Shown: positions 18,509 through 26,259, counted from the stretch's first letter. The stretch: 63,027 nt of DNA from Phycisphaerae bacterium (GCA_012729015.1 JAAYDY010000113.1:76206-139232); one strand, 5' to 3'. Numbers and translations are program-made. Notes: generated from the sequence alone by a model not told the origin.

Positions 18509-19735
18509 ATGGCTATGGCAAGAAAAGAAGGCATTTCTCGGCGGCGCTCTAAGACGGGTGCCGATGGCACCGTGTCGGTCGCAGGTGCGGCGTCAATTGC
18601 CGAGGTGGAAGGCACCCAGCAACATCCACTCAGCAAGCTGCATCTCAGCCCAAACAATCCGCGTCTTGGCATCCAAGCTGGGCAGATTGCGAACGAGGTA
18701 GAGGTCCTTGACACCATTGTCAACGTCTTCGGCATTGACGACGTATTAAGCTCTCTGGCTGTAAACGGCTATTTTGAGGCCGAGCCGATGGTGGGAGTAC
18801 GGAAGGACGGCACGGACGAAATTGAGATTGCCGAGGGCAACCGGCGTCTGGCGGCATGCCTGATACTGGCTGGCGACAAACGAGCCCGAAACCAGAAGAA
18901 GCGCACCGAAGACTACCAGGCATTGCAGCAGAAACACAATCGTCGTCCAATTACTGATGTGCCTGTGCGTGTCCTGACGGACACGAAGAGCTTGCTGTCC
19001 TACCTCGGAGTCCGGCACATTGCCGCATCTCAGCCGTGGGACTCCTATGCGAAGGCCGCCTGGGTGAGCAAGGTTCTGGAGGAAAGCAATCTCACTCTCG
19101 AGGACGTCAGCGAGATGATTGGCGACCAACACCAGACGGTTGCCCGCGCACTTGAAGGATACTACTTCGTGAACCAGCTCGCGGTCGCCGCACAGTTCAC
19201 CCCCGGCGACAGCTACCGCCCTGGCCGAGGCAGCAATCCCGCATACCCGTTCTCGTGGGTCTACACCGCTCTGGGATATGGACCGATTCGACAGTGGCTG
19301 GGCATGGCCGAATCCGGCCGCGAAGGAAAGGACAAGAAGCCGATCAAGGGGTCCGGCAAAGCGGCCGAGGCCGCCGAACTCATGGTCTTCCTGTTCGGCA
19401 ACAGAACCAAGAGCCGCCAGCCAGCAATCTCCGATTCGCGTCAGATTGCCGACCTGGCTCGTGCAGTTGCAAATACCGAGAGCCTCCGGCTGTTGAAGCG
19501 GGGCAAGACGATTCACGAGGTGGCCCAGTTGCTGAAGCCGGCTATGGAACGCGTTGCAGACAGCCTGCTTGACGCTCAAGAATCGCTCGGAAATGCGCTT
19601 GCACCTCTTTCGCAGGGGGATGTGAAGGCGAAGGAGGCAGCAGAACTGCTCAATCCCAGCTTGAAAGTCCGCAATCTGGCCAACGAAGTCAACAGCAAGA
19701 TCGTATCCATTATTCAAGATGTGGAGGCCAAGTAG
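18509..19735 (+). CDS. ParB/Srx-fold N-terminal-domain protein of the defence-like cassette
   Basis: The product is 408 residues. Residues about 40-115 read as a ParB N-terminal domain: LHLSPNNPRLG, then a helix and VNGYFEAEPMVGV, and EIAEGNRRLAACLIL in place of the usual GERR box. The rest is helical with no motif I recognise. Two close ATGs (18509, 18515) both fit GAGGA. In R-M and defence loci such domains act as NTP-dependent switches or nucleases. Base composition is visibly less GC-rich than the structural genes. It is followed after 6 bases by the next gene, so the two are probably one transcript. Function in this cassette is inferred from context only. Confidence 0.65.
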   Translation: MAMARKEGISRRRSKTGADGTVSVAGAASIAEVEGTQQHPLSKLHLSPNNPRLGIQAGQIANEVEVLDTIVNVFGIDDVLSSLAVNGYFEAEPMVGVRKDGTDEIEIAEGNRRLAACLILAGDKRARNQKKRTEDYQALQQKHNRRPITDVPVRVLTDTKSLLSYLGVRHIAASQPWDSYAKAAWVSKVLEESNLTLEDVSEMIGDQHQTVARALEGYYFVNQLAVAAQFTPGDSYRPGRGSNPAYPFSWVYTALGYGPIRQWLGMAESGREGKDKKPIKGSGKAAEAAELMVFLFGNRTKSRQPAISDSRQIADLARAVANTESLRLLKRGKTIHEVAQLLKPAMERVADSLLDAQESLGNALAPLSQGDVKAKEAAELLNPSLKVRNLANEVNSKIVSIIQDVEAK

Positions 19736-19741
19736 ACCGCC

Positions 19742-20806
19742 ATGCCTCTACAGGCTCACAGTTGGGAGTCACGACGCCAGGATGACCGCATTGCCACCAA
19801 TGCGGACCAAGCCGAATTCTGGGCCATCCGCTATGGGGCTTCGAATATCGAGGCCGGCACTTTCGATGACCGCGTTGCCGGGGCCCTTGACGACTATGAA
19901 GTCATCGATCCGCGAACCCCGGTGGCGCACGAACAGTGGAACTGGGCCCGCGATGACATGGCCCTAGACAATGCCACAAGCGATATCGGTGTTGAACTGC
20001 GGCGCCGGCAATCCATCTTGGCTGAGGCACACCCTTTTTCCCTCGAAGGCAACCGTCTGATTCACAGGCGAAGCCGCACTCTCGCATACGAGTTCTGCCT
20101 GGCCGTGGCGCAGGCTACCAGCCTGAGTGAGGGAGACTACCGGCGGCTTCCGATTGCCTTTGAAAGGTTGGTCCGCGATATTCTCGTCTGCTTTCTCGGA
20201 CCTGGTGCGAAGGGCCTGCGGACCGGATGGCCTGCAGACGACTACGAGCCGAGGCCGACACGCTTCAAGGAAGTGATCCGGGCGCTGTACGAGATGACGG
20301 GCGAATGGGTGTGGTCACCCGAACATGATCTGCCGGATGACCCTGACCCCAAGGACGTCAAGGATGAGGGGCTGGACGTCGTGGTATGGAAGGAAGTGCC
20401 TGACCGGCGGCCGGGCAGGCTGTTCCTTCTTGTCCAGTGTGCATGTGGAAATGATTACGCCACGAAGTTCAGCGATCTCGATGCGCAGTTTGAGCGGCTG
20501 TCGAAGTGGATCAAGCCCATCTCCTGCGTGTGCCCGGTTCGCGTCTTCTCGACGCCCCGGCACATCCCCAACGATCCGTATTTCCGTGACGTGAACAAAA
20601 GGGCGGGCTTGGCGCTTGATCGCTCGCGCATAGCACTGCTGGCCGAGTCAGATGCTGGCAGGAAATGCCTTCTGGGCCAGAAGAGAGAGCCACTGGAGAA
20701 CTTGATCAGTCTGGTTATTGACGGGTTTCAAGCTGCGAAACCAACGCGCCAGAAACAGCCGCGAAGAGCGGCGGGGGCACGGCGTTCCCGATCGCGCGGA
20801 ACCTGA
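19742..20806 (+). CDS. Putative diverged PD-(D/E)XK-type restriction endonuclease
   Basis: I do not recognise a named family. The 354-residue protein has a segment shaped like the Mrr/PD-(D/E)XK core: Glu141 in a helix (IAFERLVRDIL), Asp212 in EGLDVVVW, and a beta strand RLFLLVQCACG with Gln232. In related nucleases this strand ends in QxK or ExK; here the Lys position is Ala234, so activity is uncertain. The C-terminus is very basic. It is downstream of the ParB-like gene, and its 3' end overlaps the convergent C5 methyltransferase gene by 92 bases. A restriction subunit is the simplest reading from context, at moderate-to-low certainty. Confidence 0.5.
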   Translation: MPLQAHSWESRRQDDRIATNADQAEFWAIRYGASNIEAGTFDDRVAGALDDYEVIDPRTPVAHEQWNWARDDMALDNATSDIGVELRRRQSILAEAHPFSLEGNRLIHRRSRTLAYEFCLAVAQATSLSEGDYRRLPIAFERLVRDILVCFLGPGAKGLRTGWPADDYEPRPTRFKEVIRALYEMTGEWVWSPEHDLPDDPDPKDVKDEGLDVVVWKEVPDRRPGRLFLLVQCACGNDYATKFSDLDAQFERLSKWIKPISCVCPVRVFSTPRHIPNDPYFRDVNKRAGLALDRSRIALLAESDAGRKCLLGQKREPLENLISLVIDGFQAAKPTRQKQPRRAAGARRSRSRGT

Positions 20807-21671
20807 GCCTGACTGTGGCAACGTCGAACGCTTCGGGATCAGGGAATCCTTGGATGGCCGCGCACTCCAAGTAGCTGAACCTTCTTGCCTTTCCCGTCCG
20901 GGTGAACTGCCATTTGTCCTCGCCGACCTTCTCAAGCGGCGGCGAGTCAGGGTGTAGCCCAACGTGCCGCCAATGGGCGACGATACAATGCGCCTGCTGG
21001 CTCCAGGTGCGCCGCCGGTTTCTTGAGAGATAGTACCAGTGCAGGGGTTCTGGATCATAGGATCCGTCAGGAGCTTTGCGAAGGCGCCAGATCACGTCTT
21101 TGAGCGTCCTGTATGCCGGGCCGCCCTTCTGTCCATGAGTGGGCTTGGGGAAGTCGTAGCGGACGCCCTCGCTGCTGCGAATTCCGACTATGAACAGCCG
21201 CCTACGGTCCTGTGCCAGACCGTAGTCCTTGGCGTCTAGAACTCGCCAGTTCACCCAATAGCCGGCAGACCTGAATCTGACAATCTGATTGAGGAGTAGA
21301 TGGCTGTTATGCGAGAACCGCATGCCGTCAACATTCTCAACGATGAACGCCAAGGGACGCACCTTGCGCAGAACACGGTCGAACTCCCGGTAGAGGAAGT
21401 TGATCCCGTCAGTATGGTCACGTCGCCCGCCTTGGCTGTATCCTTGGCACGGGTAACACCCGGCGAGAATATCGGCCTTAGGAAATCTGTTGACCTTCCG
21501 AATGTCACCGGGATGCATGGTCTTGAGACCCGTCACGCGCTCATAGAGCTCGCAGGCCGACTCGCTGAGCTCATTGGCCCAGACGGTCTCGACGCCGGCG
21601 GATCGCAGGCCAACGTCGCTGCCTCCGCAACCGGCGAATAGTGAAATCGCAGAATAAACGGTTGCCGCCAC
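20715..21671 (-). CDS. DNA (cytosine-5) methyltransferase of the vsr cassette
   Basis: This enzyme transfers a methyl group from SAM to C5 of cytosine in a specific DNA site. The motifs are complete: motif I SLFAGCGGSDVGL, motif IV GCYPCQGYSQGG with catalytic Cys, motif VI VENVDG, motif VIII QDRRRLFIVG and motif X RAIGNAVPP. No ATG is present. I chose GTG 21671, which has GAGGG 6 bases upstream; GTG 21698 is also possible. The product is 318 residues with a short target-recognition region, so it is a compact enzyme. It converges on the putative nuclease gene and is separated from vsr by both other cassette genes. Confidence 0.92.
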   Translation of the reverse strand: MAATVYSAISLFAGCGGSDVGLRSAGVETVWANELSESACELYERVTGLKTMHPGDIRKVNRFPKADILAGCYPCQGYSQGGRRDHTDGINFLYREFDRVLRKVRPLAFIVENVDGMRFSHNSHLLLNQIVRFRSAGYWVNWRVLDAKDYGLAQDRRRLFIVGIRSSEGVRYDFPKPTHGQKGGPAYRTLKDVIWRLRKAPDGSYDPEPLHWYYLSRNRRRTWSQQAHCIVAHWRHVGLHPDSPPLEKVGEDKWQFTRTGKARRFSYLECAAIQGFPDPEAFDVATVRLRFRAIGNAVPPPLFAAVSGALVSQLETRQ

Positions 21672-21698
21672 GCCCGTCCCTCGCTGCCCAAGTCTCAC

Positions 21699-22118
21699 TG
21701 TCGCTGCCAGTCATCCCAAACACTATAAACGGATGAGGCGATATCGTCCAGACCCAAGGTAAAAGTACCATCGGAGGAAAGGGAGCGCCCCGTCCGTTAC
21801 GCAGGTCTACCGGTGTGACATCTTGCGTCGTTCTGCCGAAATGTCCTTGTTTGCTGCTCGGATTGGGGTATAGATCGGCTCAGACAATCTGACCGGGCGA
21901 CAACCGGGCGGCTGATCGCGCCGGGCTGAGACGCCAGAGAAGACAAGAGGCCGTTCGGGGCCGAACTCCCGGACGGTCTCTTTCCATCGGGCTCGCCAGG
22001 TCAGGGTGTTCCTCGCGGGGAGGTGGAGCGAGGTGGAAATACACTAGTGTAACACGTGTGCATCGAGTAGAATATCAGCACAAATCTGGTGTAGCATCAG
22101 ACCACATGGGAGAGGTTC
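21699..22118. other. Intergenic region with strong stem-loop and two palindromes
   Basis: No gene is seen. A 15-bp stem (21945-21959 with 21968-21982, two G.T pairs) followed by TTT looks like a terminator. TACACTAGTGTA (22040-22051) and ACACGTGT (22052-22059) are adjacent perfect palindromes just before TAGAAT (22068-22073), a possible -10 for the membrane-protein gene at 22119. Confidence 0.5.
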
Positions 22119-22946
22119 ATGGAGAACCAGAATATGCCCAAAGGCGATACGCCCCCTTCCTCATCGTTGCCACTTGAGGCCCATCGTCGTGGCCTTAGTC
22201 TGGATGCGTATTACCAGAGTCTCATCACGCTGATCGGCTGGGAGAAACAGAACTTCAACCATCTGTTGCACCTATCGTTGTTCTTCGCATCGGCTGCGTT
22301 GTTCGCGTGGTTCAAGTCACGGGATGACGAGGGCGACGGCTGGACCCTTATGTTAATTGCGGACGTGGCGTTTATCATCATCCTGGCATTCTTCTGCAGA
22401 GCAGCAAGAGCGTACCGGCTAAACTACTTGTACACGCACATCCGCAGTAAGGCGCTGGATGAAGTGTGTGACCTATCCGAATTCGGCGAGAGGACGGCAA
22501 CCATGATAAGAACGACGGACTTCGGTCGTGGTTCCGAAGGACTGGAACTCTATCGTATTGAGAAGAAGCGTCGGCCAATTCGAAGAATCGCGTGGCGGGT
22601 GCTGAGCCGTACGGAATTCATCATACTGTTGTTCTTGCTCTTTGCTCTTCAACCATGGTCCGTGCTGTATGTGAAGCCCGTCAAGGGCTGGCCCGATGTG
22701 CCGGCCTGGGTCTGGTACTGGCGCGCGGCGATTATGGCGGGGAACACGACCGTAATGATGGTCTCGAGTTGGTTCGTCTATCGGCTGCTCCTTCGCAAGA
22801 CCCTTTCTTATCTTGAGCCCCAAGACGGAACGAGGAAACGGTGGAGGACAGTATTCAGACGCGTCTTGAGAGGCTTATGGAACTGTTGCCGGGCGTGTGG
22901 TCGGTGTGTGGTGGCTGGCATGAAGCGGACACGACGGTCAAGGTGA
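22119..22946 (+). CDS. Four-helix membrane protein next to the defence-like cassette
   Basis: The product is 275 residues. Hydrophobic segments lie at about 47-66 (LLHLSLFFASAALFAWF), 75-95 (TLMLIADVAFIIILAFF), 163-183 (FIILLFLLFALQPWSVLYV) and 200-222 (RAAIMAGNTTVMMVSSWF). Between helices 2 and 3 is a soluble ~65-residue loop with KKRRPIRRIAWR; the C-terminus is strongly basic. No family is recognised. It has its own promoter region with two palindromes and a lower-GC look like the preceding cassette. A membrane effector of a defence or exclusion system is possible, but nothing in the sequence proves it. Confidence 0.65.
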   Translation: MENQNMPKGDTPPSSSLPLEAHRRGLSLDAYYQSLITLIGWEKQNFNHLLHLSLFFASAALFAWFKSRDDEGDGWTLMLIADVAFIIILAFFCRAARAYRLNYLYTHIRSKALDEVCDLSEFGERTATMIRTTDFGRGSEGLELYRIEKKRRPIRRIAWRVLSRTEFIILLFLLFALQPWSVLYVKPVKGWPDVPAWVWYWRAAIMAGNTTVMMVSSWFVYRLLLRKTLSYLEPQDGTRKRWRTVFRRVLRGLWNCCRACGRCVVAGMKRTRRSR

Positions 22947-22981
22947 ACGGGGCAGACCCCGTACATGGGGATTCGGCGACT

Positions 22982-23191
22982 CCGCGGGCGGCGAGCCGTC
23001 TACTGACCGTCGGCGACGTCGCGGGGCGCCTTGGCAGCGCGGCGGGGATGGCGACCACCTGCGGAACCTCGGCTATCCGCTGTAAGGGACGTCGCCATTG
23101 CGGGGTTTCTGTCTTGACGGTATATTATTGCCTGGCCGATGGGTGGAGACTATCTGCTTGCCGCCTCACACACGGTCGATGTTGCCACTGA
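22982..23191 (+). pseudogene. Decayed excisionase/MerR-type HTH remnant
   Basis: The translated strip contains RLLTVGDVAGRLG and, after an unrelated ~24-residue stretch, GVSVLTVYYCLADGWRL and CRLTHGR. Together these match the usual HTH_17 order (LLTVxDVAxRLGVSxxTVYxLxADGxL), but it is interrupted and several key residues are changed. There is no good start or ribosome binding site. I read it as an insertion-disrupted fragment. Confidence 0.35.
23098..23126 (+). promoter_or_regulatory. Candidate promoter for the gene at 23227
   Basis: TTGCGG (23098-23103) and TATATT (23121-23126) are 17 bases apart, about 100 bases before the ATG. Confidence 0.35.
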
Positions 23192-23226
23192 ATGCATCCT
23201 GAAGCCCGTCATCCAAGGAGATTACG

Positions 23227-23763
23227 ATGAAAGCCGCCATTGTCATCCTGGCCGTTGTGGTGGTCCTGCTGGGCCTGGCCGTCGGGGTCGAGACGGTCAT
23301 GCTCGCCGGCATCTCCTTCGGCACGTTGCCCGAGATGCGGAGACAACTCGACGAGCTGAAGCTCGCCAGCGCGGGCCTCACCTCCGAGCGCCAGCCGCTG
23401 CTCGAGGCCGCCATCGACGTTCCCCAAAGCGTCAGAGTCGGCGAAGACATCCGCGTCATCGTGCGCATGACCAATTCGCATGCCGAGCCCGTGACTCTGG
23501 ACAGCGTTGACGTGGACAACGGTCTGCTGCGCGGCTTCCAGGTGATCCGCGTCGAGCCCAGGCCCGAGGCCACGTTCAGCCTGCCGCCCGAACTCGATCA
23601 GCGGAGTTGGGCCTTCCATACGCCGGTCGCCGCCGGCGGACAGATGACCGTGACCTTCCACCTGCGCCCCCTCGCCGCCGGGCACTACTCCGGCAACATT
23701 GACGTCTGCAACCCGAACCAGGACTACGTCGGCATGTTCGCCGACATCGTGGTCGGCCAGTAG
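23227..23763 (+). CDS. Exported or membrane-anchored beta-sandwich protein
   Basis: The product is 178 residues with an AAGGAG 6 bases before the ATG. The N-terminus is a long hydrophobic helix (IVILAVVVVLLGLAVGVETV) that could be a signal anchor. It is followed by a short helix (EMRRQLDELKLAS), and then a beta-rich domain with VRVGEDIRVIVRMTNSHAEP and QMTVTFHLRPLAAGHYSG, like an Ig-type or CARDB-like fold. No catalytic motif is visible. It is monocistronic between decayed fragments, so it is probably a moron-type cargo gene expressed from the prophage. Its function is unknown. Confidence 0.65.
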   Translation: MKAAIVILAVVVVLLGLAVGVETVMLAGISFGTLPEMRRQLDELKLASAGLTSERQPLLEAAIDVPQSVRVGEDIRVIVRMTNSHAEPVTLDSVDVDNGLLRGFQVIRVEPRPEATFSLPPELDQRSWAFHTPVAAGGQMTVTFHLRPLAAGHYSGNIDVCNPNQDYVGMFADIVVGQ

Positions 23764-23924
23764 CCCAGACGGGCCGGGCGGGGCGGCTGCTGGCCTTGTT
23801 CGAGCCGGTAGCGGGCGGCGATGCCCTGGGCCTCGGCCAGGATGGCCGGGTCGAACGGCCGGGCCACGTCGCGGCCTTGGGCGTCACGCTCGACCTTCTT
23901 AGAGCTTCTCGATTTGGCTGACAT
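23724..23924 (-). pseudogene. Truncated HicB-like antitoxin fragment
   Basis: The first ~42 residues (ending in RPFDPAILAEAQGIAARYRL) resemble the start of HicB-type antitoxins that I know from planctomycetes, where a beta-strand region with an EMPTVFADG motif should follow. Here that region is missing and the frame runs into antisense sequence of the neighbouring gene. A short in-frame tail of an upstream gene also overlaps its start. It is likely a degraded toxin-antitoxin remnant. Confidence 0.4.
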
Positions 23925-24022
23925 AGCCTGGTTCCATCTCTCCGTGATGTGCAGCCCAGGCGGCCGGTGTCAGTCCGCCACGAGCGCACTTGAACCATGG
24001 CCGTCATAATGCATAGGCAAAT

Positions 24023-24051
24023 TTGACTAACGTGTGAATCTGTGCTATGTT
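24023..24051 (+). promoter_or_regulatory. Promoter-like element pointing at the repressor 3' end
   Basis: TTGACT (24023-24028) and TATGTT (24046-24051) are 17 bases apart, a good sigma-70 match. Only 180 bases separate it from the end of the convergent repressor gene and I see no convincing gene there, so any transcript would be short or antisense to the repressor. Confidence 0.4.
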
Positions 24052-24234
24052 ATGGACGGTGCGATCTATCGGTACGGGGGAGCCCCTTACAAGGCCGGCA
24101 CGCGCCTTGCTGGACGTCCTCTGCCGTTAGTGTAACTGACCTCGGCCCGTGAGCTACCCGCAACATGACCCTACTGCAATCGCCGAATCCGGAACAACAC
24201 TCCGACCAGGAGGTGAGGCTGCTCTGCGCCTGGA

Positions 24235-24651
24235 TCAGGCGCCTGCCCGCCCCTTACGTCGACCTGATGCTTGACGCTCTGGAGAAGACGCCTCAAGCCG
24301 TTCGATACCGGCCGTCATGTGTTCCTCGACGCGCCGCGCTCCAAATTCATCGGCCATCCTGATGACCATGCCCAGCATCGCCTTGCGCGTCCTATCGTCC
24401 ACCCCACGGTACTCGTCGAGCAGCTGCTGCTCGTCTTCCCTCAGGTCGGGGGCCAGGTCGGCTGCGGTCACATCAAGAGCCGTGAGAAGCCGCTGAAGCG
24501 TTCCTGGACGTGGCTTCGCATTGTGGTTGATGATGCTGCTGAGGGCTTGGCGATGGACGCCCACTTTCAGGGCGAGATCACCAAGTGTGATTCCGCGTGA
24601 CTTGACGATACGACGCAACTTGTCGCCGTCGATCTTTCCTTGGCCAGCCAT
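24235..24651 (-). CDS. XRE-family phage repressor
   Basis: The product is 138 residues from ATG 24651. The helix-turn-helix lies at about 8-62: KLRRIVKSRGITLGDLALKV, then GVHRQALSSIINHNAKPRPG and LQRLLTALDVTAADL. The second half is helical and charged (RKAMLGMVIRMADEFGARR), probably for dimerisation; there is no LexA-like peptidase motif, so induction would not be by self-cleavage. It is divergent from the early genes across a region that holds an 11-bp perfect inverted repeat. That position makes it the best candidate for the lysogeny repressor. The ribosome binding site is weak. Confidence 0.8.
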   Translation of the reverse strand: MAGQGKIDGDKLRRIVKSRGITLGDLALKVGVHRQALSSIINHNAKPRPGTLQRLLTALDVTAADLAPDLREDEQQLLDEYRGVDDRTRKAMLGMVIRMADEFGARRVEEHMTAGIERLEASSPERQASGRRKGRAGA

Positions 24652-25087
24652 TCTGTCTATATCCCATTTTCGGCGATTCCATGCAACTTTTTTCTGACGC
24701 GCAACCCCAGTGACAGCAAAGAGTAGCGGACGATGTCTTGTCGCCGTACTCCGCGACAAGACAATTTCTTGTTGCAATCCTTCCGGCTCCTCAGTAGTGT
24801 GTCCACCATGGATACGAGATCGGCCACGTCCAAGCAACACATTGTAACACGCGAATCCGTCGTGGTCAAACCGGACGCCTTGGCCGGTCTCGCCGGCAGG
24901 CCCGACGGACTCCATGAGGCGGGCGGCCGCCGTGTCCGCTCGCCTTCTCTGAACACACGAGCGGGCGTCCCCCCTTCACGGGCCAAAGCCGACGAGGACA
25001 ACTCCCCCCGTTCCTCAGATGCCCAGGCCACGACGCCCGCTCTTAACGATTCGCCGGCACACGCCGCCTGCAGCACGGAGGACCGTC
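24652..25087. other. Divergent immunity/early control region
   Basis: This 436-base gap lies between the leftward repressor and the rightward early genes. It holds the operator at 24734-24763. The frames that cross it have poor composition and no ribosome binding site, so I annotate no gene. Confidence 0.5.
24734..24775. promoter_or_regulatory. Candidate repressor operator
   Basis: TGTCTTGTCGC (24734-24744) and GCGACAAGACA (24753-24763) form a perfect 11-bp inverted repeat with an 8-base spacer. A further half-site-like TTTCTTGTTGC follows at 24765-24775. It lies in the divergent region 80 bases upstream of the repressor. Confidence 0.6.
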
Positions 25088-25291
25088 ATGGGCAAACGCA
25101 CGAACCCTGCCAGACCTGTTGCACGAAGCGACCTGAACGACCTGGAAGAACGGGTCTATCGACTGGAACAGCAGATCAGGTGCGCCGCCCAGTGCGGGCA
25201 CCGGTTCTCCGTGGCCACGATCACGCCGGAGTTCGGCGAGCCGACGCACGGGCTGCGATGCTGCCTGTGCGGTCTGGAGATCGAGACCTGA
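25088..25291 (+). CDS. Small early protein with CxxC pair
   Basis: The product is 67 residues with GGAGG properly spaced before ATG 25088. It starts with a helix (LNDLEERVYRLEQQIRCAA) and ends in CGHRFSV...RCCLCGLEIE, which could bind zinc through Cys/His. I recognise no named family. It is the first rightward gene after the immunity region, so it is probably an early phage gene. Confidence 0.65.
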   Translation: MGKRTNPARPVARSDLNDLEERVYRLEQQIRCAAQCGHRFSVATITPEFGEPTHGLRCCLCGLEIET

Positions 25292-25297
25292 CGGCGA

Positions 25298-25492
25298 TCA
25301 AAGGCGATAGCCGAGGTATCCGCGCTGGTGGGCCTTCTTCGCCTGAGTCTTCGACCGTTCTCGGGCGCGTGTTCTGGCCGCCGATGCGGCACGGTCACGA
25401 CACTGCATTTCCTCAATCAGGTACTCCACGGCGTCGCACTTGCTCATTGCCAGGGCAGCCTCGCGCAACGCGCGATAACTCAATCGGGCCAT
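25298..25492 (-). CDS. Small basic helical protein
   Basis: The product is 64 residues from ATG 25492, with AGGAG in front. It is fully helical and very basic (SAARTRARERSKTQAKKAH) after LREAALAMSKCDAVEYLIEE. It could bind nucleic acid. It is leftward between two rightward early genes. No family is recognised. Confidence 0.5.
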   Translation of the reverse strand: MARLSYRALREAALAMSKCDAVEYLIEEMQCRDRAASAARTRARERSKTQAKKAHQRGYLGYRL

Positions 25493-25570
25493 GCTCGTGT
25501 CTCCTCTCGGATGTGCCACCCACCATTGGAGCACGGCATGGCCTCATTTGCAACCCTTCGGAGAGATGCC

Positions 25571-25951
25571 ATGAATGACGATCTGTCGCAGCAATACGCC
25601 GTTTCGGCCCTTGATCCGCAGAGCCAGGCGCTCGAGGCGCTGGGCGAGCGCCTGGACAATGTATGCCGGGCCCTGGAGGCCCTCGGCGACGTGCCGACCG
25701 CCGCCGGCGGCGAGCGGCTCCTGACGATCCAGGAGGCCGCCGAGGTCCTCGCCATGGCGACCGACACGTTCCGCCGCATCATGCCGCGGCTCCAGGCGGC
25801 GGGCCTGAAGGTCGTGGTCATCCCGGCCGCACGCGAACGCGTCGGACGGCCTCGCAAGAAAGAGACGGCCACGCCCATGCGACGCATCGTCGCCAGCAGC
25901 ATGGCCCGGCTCATCGCCAAGGCGATCCGAAACGACCGGCCGTTGTACTGA
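25571..25951 (+). CDS. Excisionase-type HTH DNA-binding protein
   Basis: The product is 126 residues; ATG 25571 has GGAGAG upstream. An N-terminal helix (SQALEALGERLDNVCRALEA) precedes a winged-helix excisionase-like motif, LLTIQEAAEVLAMATDTFRR, with a wing-like KVVVIPAARERVGRP and a basic tail. It could be an early regulator or a recombination directionality factor. The gene at 34128 is a rival candidate for that role. Confidence 0.6.
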   Translation: MNDDLSQQYAVSALDPQSQALEALGERLDNVCRALEALGDVPTAAGGERLLTIQEAAEVLAMATDTFRRIMPRLQAAGLKVVVIPAARERVGRPRKKETATPMRRIVASSMARLIAKAIRNDRPLY

Positions 25952-25956
25952 CATAC

Positions 25957-26259
25957 GTCCGCGTGGCTGCAAGCAGCCACCCTACGCAACGCAGCCGCGT
26001 GGGTCCGGGGGACCCACCCTACGGGGAGGAATGACCATGAGCCAAGAGAGACGCGAGCGGCAGGAAGCGGCCAAAGAGTCCTACAAGGTCCAGATACCGG
26101 ACCAGTCGTGCGACAACTGCCGCGAGTCTCATCTGTGCGGCCGCGAGTTGCGGTGCGCGTTGCTGGATAACCGCCCGGTGAATGTCGATGGCCTGTGCGC
26201 GGCTTGGCGAGCGGCTTAGTGACGCAAGTCCGCGTGGGTCCGGTGGACCCACCCTACGG
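25957..26259 (+). repeat. Three hairpin repeats around an early gene
   Basis: Copies lie at 25957-25986, 25996-26023 and 26228-26259. Each reads CGCGTGG, then an 8-bp stem hairpin, then CCACCCTACG. The stem sequence differs between the first copy (GTGGCTGC/GCAGCCAC) and the others (GTGGGTCC/GGACCCAC), but both arms change together, so the hairpin is kept. They are REP-like. Confidence 0.65.
26037..26219 (+). CDS. Small cysteine-rich protein (CxxC...C...C...CxxW)
   Basis: The product is 60 residues. ATG 26037 is preferred over 26031 because GGAGG is then 7 bases away. After a charged helix it reads CDNCRESHLCGRELRCALLD and ends LCAAW, giving five cysteines plus a terminal Trp, likely a metal site. 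A related layout occurs in the small protein at 49995-50183. Function is unknown. Confidence 0.6.
   Translation: MSQERRERQEAAKESYKVQIPDQSCDNCRESHLCGRELRCALLDNRPVNVDGLCAAWRAA

Noticed and set aside
24165..24362. 65-codon frame after the promoter at 24023
   Set aside because: No ribosome binding site and over half lies antisense to the repressor gene; it could be real but cannot be supported.
24733..25578. 281-codon frame across the immunity region
   Set aside because: It starts inside the operator, overlaps several genes with good ribosome binding sites and has an unnatural composition.
25957..26259. CRISPR-like array
   Set aside because: Only three hairpin units with irregular spacing and a gene between them; no spacers of constant length and no cas genes.
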